DNA of 64,000 nucleotides, taken from Spiro-02 sp034114085 (GTDB taxonomy: Bacteria > Spirochaetota > Spirochaetia > Sphaerochaetales > Sphaerochaetaceae). Positions within the stretch are counted from its first letter, which is position 1. Each line of letters opens with the position of its first letter. A program made the position numbers and the translations under genes. The notes under the pieces were generated by a model. It was given only the letters and a program-made list of their open reading frames with translations, searched no databases and was not told the origin of the DNA. Positions 60,897 to 64,000 of this stretch are shown piece after piece. The stretch is from assembly GCA_034114085.1 (NCBI GenBank), contig JAXEWB010000063.1, positions 1 to 64,000 of the forward strand. The letters run 5' to 3'.

Positions 60897-61166
60897 ATGG
60901 AATATTTACTTCTTATGATTATCTGTCTACCGCCAGTTTGCCTCGGCATATGGACTATTGTCCATGCGGCCCTTGCGCAAAACGTTTCAGGAAAGAGTAA
61001 AAAGCGGATGACCTTTCAAAATCCATTCAAACCATCGATGGAGCCGCATTTGGAAAAACACCATACGATTGATGCCGATTCCCGCCAAAATGGCAAGGCG
61101 GCCCCAACACACAGTCACACCAGACCATCCGACGATAACTTTGATCCGGCTTCGCTTTACCATTAG
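60897..61166 (+). CDS. Small single-span membrane protein of unknown function
   Basis: 89 residues. One N-terminal span (LLLMIICLPPVCLGIWTIVHAAL) followed by a hydrophilic tail rich in Lys, His, Asn and Pro. CAGGAG lies 9 bp before the ATG, and the reading frame is well placed after the AT-rich region at 60790-60890, with a possible TTGACT/TATGTA promoter. No family was recognised. The stretch 61167-61300 shows no gene. Confidence 0.5.
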   Translation: MEYLLLMIICLPPVCLGIWTIVHAALAQNVSGKSKKRMTFQNPFKPSMEPHLEKHHTIDADSRQNGKAAPTHSHTRPSDDNFDPASLYH

Positions 61167-61300
61167 ACAGCTTCAACCGGAACTTTCCCAGACGACCTCT
61201 GAATCCGCTACAGTCTTTGAAATAAAGACATTCAGAACATACAAGGTTGTTCAGTATCCCAGAAATATCGAGAACCAATAAATGTGTCGCTATACATAAA

Positions 61301-61347
61301 AACGCCCTCATCTTCAGGTAGACATCGACCAACGAAGAGAGGGCGTT
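61301..61347 (-). terminator. Terminator of the SurA/PpiD-like gene
   Basis: AACGCCCTC (61301-61309) pairs with GAGGGCGTT (61339-61347) around a 29-nt loop. On the minus strand the stem is followed by TTTTTATG. It lies 19 bp after the stop codon of the minus-strand gene. Confidence 0.75.
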
Positions 61348-61365
61348 CCGCTGTAGAAAGAATTG

Positions 61366-62892
61366 TTAATTATAACCCAGTATCTTGCTGAAGAACACAT
61401 TCATGAAATCATCATGGAAGTCATCAGAACTAAAGACGGCCTGAATCAAGTCCTGCTGATTCTGATTCCTTGCGATATAGTCGTAGAACATAGTTACATA
61501 GTTTGCCGTACCGCTAGAAGTCTGCTCACCAGTCACCTCCGCCACGACGTAGTTGGAGCCGCTTTTAAACGGTCCGACGACGGTTCCTACCGGTTCGGTA
61601 AAGAGCGACCGCATGACATTCTTGTCCGTAGCCGCGTTCGCCAAGCCTTGATTCGGATCGGAATTAGAAAAACTACCCATATACGTGCTATTTCCAATAT
61701 TCGCTGGAGTCGCACTGACTGCGCTGACCTCCGTGCTGAACTCATCCATAGCGGCGGTGAAGTCAGCCTTGGCCGCTTCAGCGAACGCCGCCGCCCGTTC
61801 CTGAGCATAGGCAGAGATGGTTTCGCTCTGGTTGAGTGCGAGATATTGCTTGACGGCAAGGACGGAATTCGGATTTCCAAAATCAGGAGACGTGGGTGCG
61901 GAATCAACACGATAGATGGAATAATAGCCATATGGGTTCGCATACGGGCCGACAACGGCACCCGGCTGCTCAGAGAAAAGCTGGTTCACCTCATCCTGAT
62001 TGGCGAAGTTCATGGCGATCATGTAGTAGGACGCCACCTCATCGCTGAGCGCTGAACCAACATCATATTGAGCGGAAGCGTCATCGAAGGAAATCGTACC
62101 CGCGGCGATATCAGCGGCCACCTGCTTGGCAGTTTCCTCATCGGAAAGGGAGAACATCGAGATGCCCAGTTCAACGAACGGCTGGGGATCGTTCATGGCG
62201 TACTGGATGGCCAAATCGTCAGGATAGCTGTCCGTTCCGAACATGACATAGTCAAAGGTGCGTGTGGAGGCGGCCATATTGCCGACATAATCCATCTCCG
62301 CCTGTGAAGAAAGGACTGTCGAGATGTCGTTCATCACAATACTGGACGGAAGAGACTCGGTAATCTGCTGCTTGATCTGGGCTTTTGACTCAGCTGAAGC
62401 GGCATTATAGGTCGCGGTATCAAACTTGCCGTCCTTGTTATAGACACCGCTCTCGATAATCGCCCTATTCACCGCATCAGGAGCTGCGATGATTCCAGCC
62501 TTCCCGGCCATCTGTCCCAGAGCGGTGTGGAAGACGGTATTCTGGTAAGCGCTCCACCAAATCTGATACGCGGCTTGAGTTCCGCTCTGTCCCGAACTGG
62601 AATATTGGGAGGCGATGTTCTGGTATTGCTGATGAAAATAGTTATTGTACGCGAAGGTAATGTTCTCTTTGCCATATTTTCCGAACACGATATCAGTATT
62701 CGTGTTGCCTGTGAACAAGGCTCCTGTCGGGAGGACGAAAGTAATTGCGATAAGAATCAGCACGATCATTCCCAGCCACCAGCCAAAACTCAGCTTTTTC
62801 TTCGGCTTTGCGGCTTTCGTCGCTTCGAATTTCGTTACATTCGTTTCTTTTTCCGTCGTCTTGTCCGGAGTGTTGTTCTCATTGGAAGGCAT
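61366..62892 (-). CDS. Membrane-anchored SurA/PpiD-like periplasmic folding factor
   Basis: 508 residues. A charged N-terminal tail (NENNTPDKTTEKETNVTK) and one span (GWWLGMIVLILIAITFVLP) anchor it in the inner membrane like PpiD. The periplasmic part has a SurA_N-like helical domain (YQIWWSAYQNTVFHTALGQMAGKAGI in parts; PDAVNRAIIESGVYNKDGKF, DTATYNAASAESKAQIKQQI) and rotamase-like segments (EQPGAVVGPYANPYGYYSIYRV, EPVGTVVGPFKSGSNYVVAEV). The parvulin active-site residues are not evident, so it may be a chaperone without isomerase activity. The outer-membrane protein gene just upstream on the same strand is a possible client. Confidence 0.78.
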   Translation of the reverse strand: MPSNENNTPDKTTEKETNVTKFEATKAAKPKKKLSFGWWLGMIVLILIAITFVLPTGALFTGNTNTDIVFGKYGKENITFAYNNYFHQQYQNIASQYSSSGQSGTQAAYQIWWSAYQNTVFHTALGQMAGKAGIIAAPDAVNRAIIESGVYNKDGKFDTATYNAASAESKAQIKQQITESLPSSIVMNDISTVLSSQAEMDYVGNMAASTRTFDYVMFGTDSYPDDLAIQYAMNDPQPFVELGISMFSLSDEETAKQVAADIAAGTISFDDASAQYDVGSALSDEVASYYMIAMNFANQDEVNQLFSEQPGAVVGPYANPYGYYSIYRVDSAPTSPDFGNPNSVLAVKQYLALNQSETISAYAQERAAAFAEAAKADFTAAMDEFSTEVSAVSATPANIGNSTYMGSFSNSDPNQGLANAATDKNVMRSLFTEPVGTVVGPFKSGSNYVVAEVTGEQTSSGTANYVTMFYDYIARNQNQQDLIQAVFSSDDFHDDFMNVFFSKILGYN

Positions 62893-63017
62893 GGTAGACC
62901 TCTTTCACCTGGAATACTGTCGTTAGACATGACTGAGCCTGATATAGGCACATATCTCATGAAAAATACCATTAAGCAAGCCCCCTGTCAATGAACGATT
63001 GGCATGGAGGGGTATCT

Positions 63018-64000
63018 TTACAAAAATATCGCGACAGGATCGATGGCACAGCCGATCGCAAACTGGATATCGAACCACTCCCGTTCTTGTATATTGTGAT
63101 TGTTCCATCGTTTGATGATTCCGCAAGACCCATCCAGGACTATTCCGGGGATGATGCGCACTTTGCCGCTCAACGTAGTCTGGAGCGTGTGTTCGACGAT
63201 GCCTGTCGGCGATATGTCATGCAGATGTCCGACGCCAGTCTTCAATTCCTGGTGCTGTGATGCGTCACCCTGCCAATCGATTCCCATCTGCCCATGGGCT
63301 TTGTACAGAAGCTGGGCCGCGACCGACCATTTCCGAGGGACCCGGTATGACGTACCAATGGCGCAGACCATCGAATCAGGACCATGGATATAGCCGGTAT
63401 AGGAAAGCTCAGGACCGCCCGCTATGTCGTAGCCGACGATCAGGTCGTAGTTCCAGTCCGGCGTCCAAGTGCCTGTATCGGGATCAGTCCTCCCTTTTTT
63501 ATTCAGATACAGGTACGGTGAGGTATATACCCCCTCGACATAGGCGGAAAGGATTCCTCCATTGGTGGACCAGGTTCCCGTGACATTCGCCAATGCGCCC
63601 CAGGCGTTGGGAAAAATATCCTTGTCCGCATGGCTCGTTTCATCTGGAGTCTGTATCTGATCAAGCACCCCTTGCGCGGTAAAGCTCCAGCCGGGATACA
63701 ACGGGATCTCCAGTTCAAAGCCGGTGAAGTTATTCGCTTCATCACCGTCCGAGAGTTCCGACGACTGCTGGAAATTGTTGTAGTTGTGCAGGAACATGAA
63801 GGGATTGAGCATCCTGATGTCGAAGCCCGATGCCGTCTGGAACAACGTGTTGTCAGTCACGGAAAAAGTGACCCGGTTCGCAAAATTGATTGAGAAACGA
63901 TGGCTGATCCGTTGTTGATGGGGGCCGCTGAACCGGAAGGATTCCAAAGTGGTCCTGCCAGTCTGCTGGTCGAAGTGCGTCATGATGAAGCTGTAGGTGA
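63018..64000 (-). CDS. Outer-membrane beta-barrel-like protein (5' truncated by window)
   Basis: The frame stays open through the end of the window, so the visible 327 residues are the C-terminal part. Alternating hydrophobic/polar strands are common (HRFSINFANRVTFSVTDNTLFQ in parts, FTGFELEIPLYPGWSFTAQGVL), and aromatic girdles recur, e.g. NPFMFLHNYNNFQQS. The sequence ends REWFDIQFAIGCAIDPVAIFL, a typical last strand with a C-terminal hydrophobic residue. NPFMFLHNYNNFQQ resembles capsule-assembly Wzi-like or spirochaete OMPs, but no family is certain. It is probably cotranscribed with, or folded by, the SurA/PpiD-like gene product downstream. Confidence 0.7.
   Translation of the reverse strand, partial: TYSFIMTHFDQQTGRTTLESFRFSGPHQQRISHRFSINFANRVTFSVTDNTLFQTASGFDIRMLNPFMFLHNYNNFQQSSELSDGDEANNFTGFELEIPLYPGWSFTAQGVLDQIQTPDETSHADKDIFPNAWGALANVTGTWSTNGGILSAYVEGVYTSPYLYLNKKGRTDPDTGTWTPDWNYDLIVGYDIAGGPELSYTGYIHGPDSMVCAIGTSYRVPRKWSVAAQLLYKAHGQMGIDWQGDASQHQELKTGVGHLHDISPTGIVEHTLQTTLSGKVRIIPGIVLDGSCGIIKRWNNHNIQEREWFDIQFAIGCAIDPVAIFL

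Overview
The window looks like chromosomal DNA of a heterotrophic, probably anaerobic spirochaete, perhaps near Sphaerochaeta or Treponema. This is an inference. It rests on solute-binding protein N-termini of the FAGGSSEK, FAGGAQEK and FAQGAKEE type, a TroR/DtxR-like metal regulator, Gram-negative envelope proteins (LpoB, a SurA/PpiD-like chaperone, a beta-barrel protein), several ABC sugar/peptide importers and LytS-type two-component systems. GC content is about 50-55%. No rRNA, tRNA or CRISPR array was seen.

Layout. 1-5.4 kb: a polyol/glycerol-3-phosphate-type operon (GlpA-like C-terminus, GlpB-like flavoprotein, DUF1667 protein, FGGY kinase, AGPS-like FAD oxidase). 5.5-5.9 kb: a mosaic 20/31-bp repeat array. 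6.0-12.9 kb: ArsP-type permease, MerR regulator, DMT transporter, an HTH-membrane receptor with a layout like pentameric ligand-gated channels, a glycerophosphodiesterase, and a divergent pair around a 38-bp perfect palindrome (small membrane protein / alkaline-phosphatase-like enzyme). 13.3-19.9 kb: a LacI-led, apparently autoregulated oligopeptide-type ABC operon. 20.1-21.4 kb: a second copy of the mosaic array next to a RAYT-like HUH transposase. 21.5-24.4 kb: three lipoproteins (LpoB-like, COG3014-like, LPP20-like).

24.5-24.7 kb: structured non-coding DNA that may be an IS200/IS605 end. 24.8-31.9 kb: a two-component system beside a sugar ABC importer with a HAD phosphatase. 32.2-33.3 kb: a leucine-rich-repeat lipoprotein. 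33.4-36.6 kb: a DtxR-type regulator and feoA-feoB-Cys-rich protein behind a double dyad operator. 37.0-38.3 kb: Na+-pumping decarboxylase beta and a tiny gamma subunit. 38.5-41.2 kb: amino-acid ABC importer with hairpin repeats between the binding-protein and permease genes. 41.2-45.3 kb: D-aminoacylase, degenerate Fic protein, flavoprotein. 45.4-47.1 kb: SatD/DUF3307 pair. 47.3-47.6 kb: 106-bp tandem repeat.

47.6-60.8 kb: a glycan-uptake locus: AEC transporter, esterase, aldose epimerase-like protein, a collapsed DUF3604-like remnant, an 807-aa protein of unknown function, ABC importer, two-component system and AraC regulator. 60.9-64 kb: a small membrane protein, a periplasmic folding factor and an outer-membrane protein truncated by the window edge.

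The most interesting items are the two related mosaic arrays with the adjacent RAYT-like gene, and the HTH-fused channel-like receptor.
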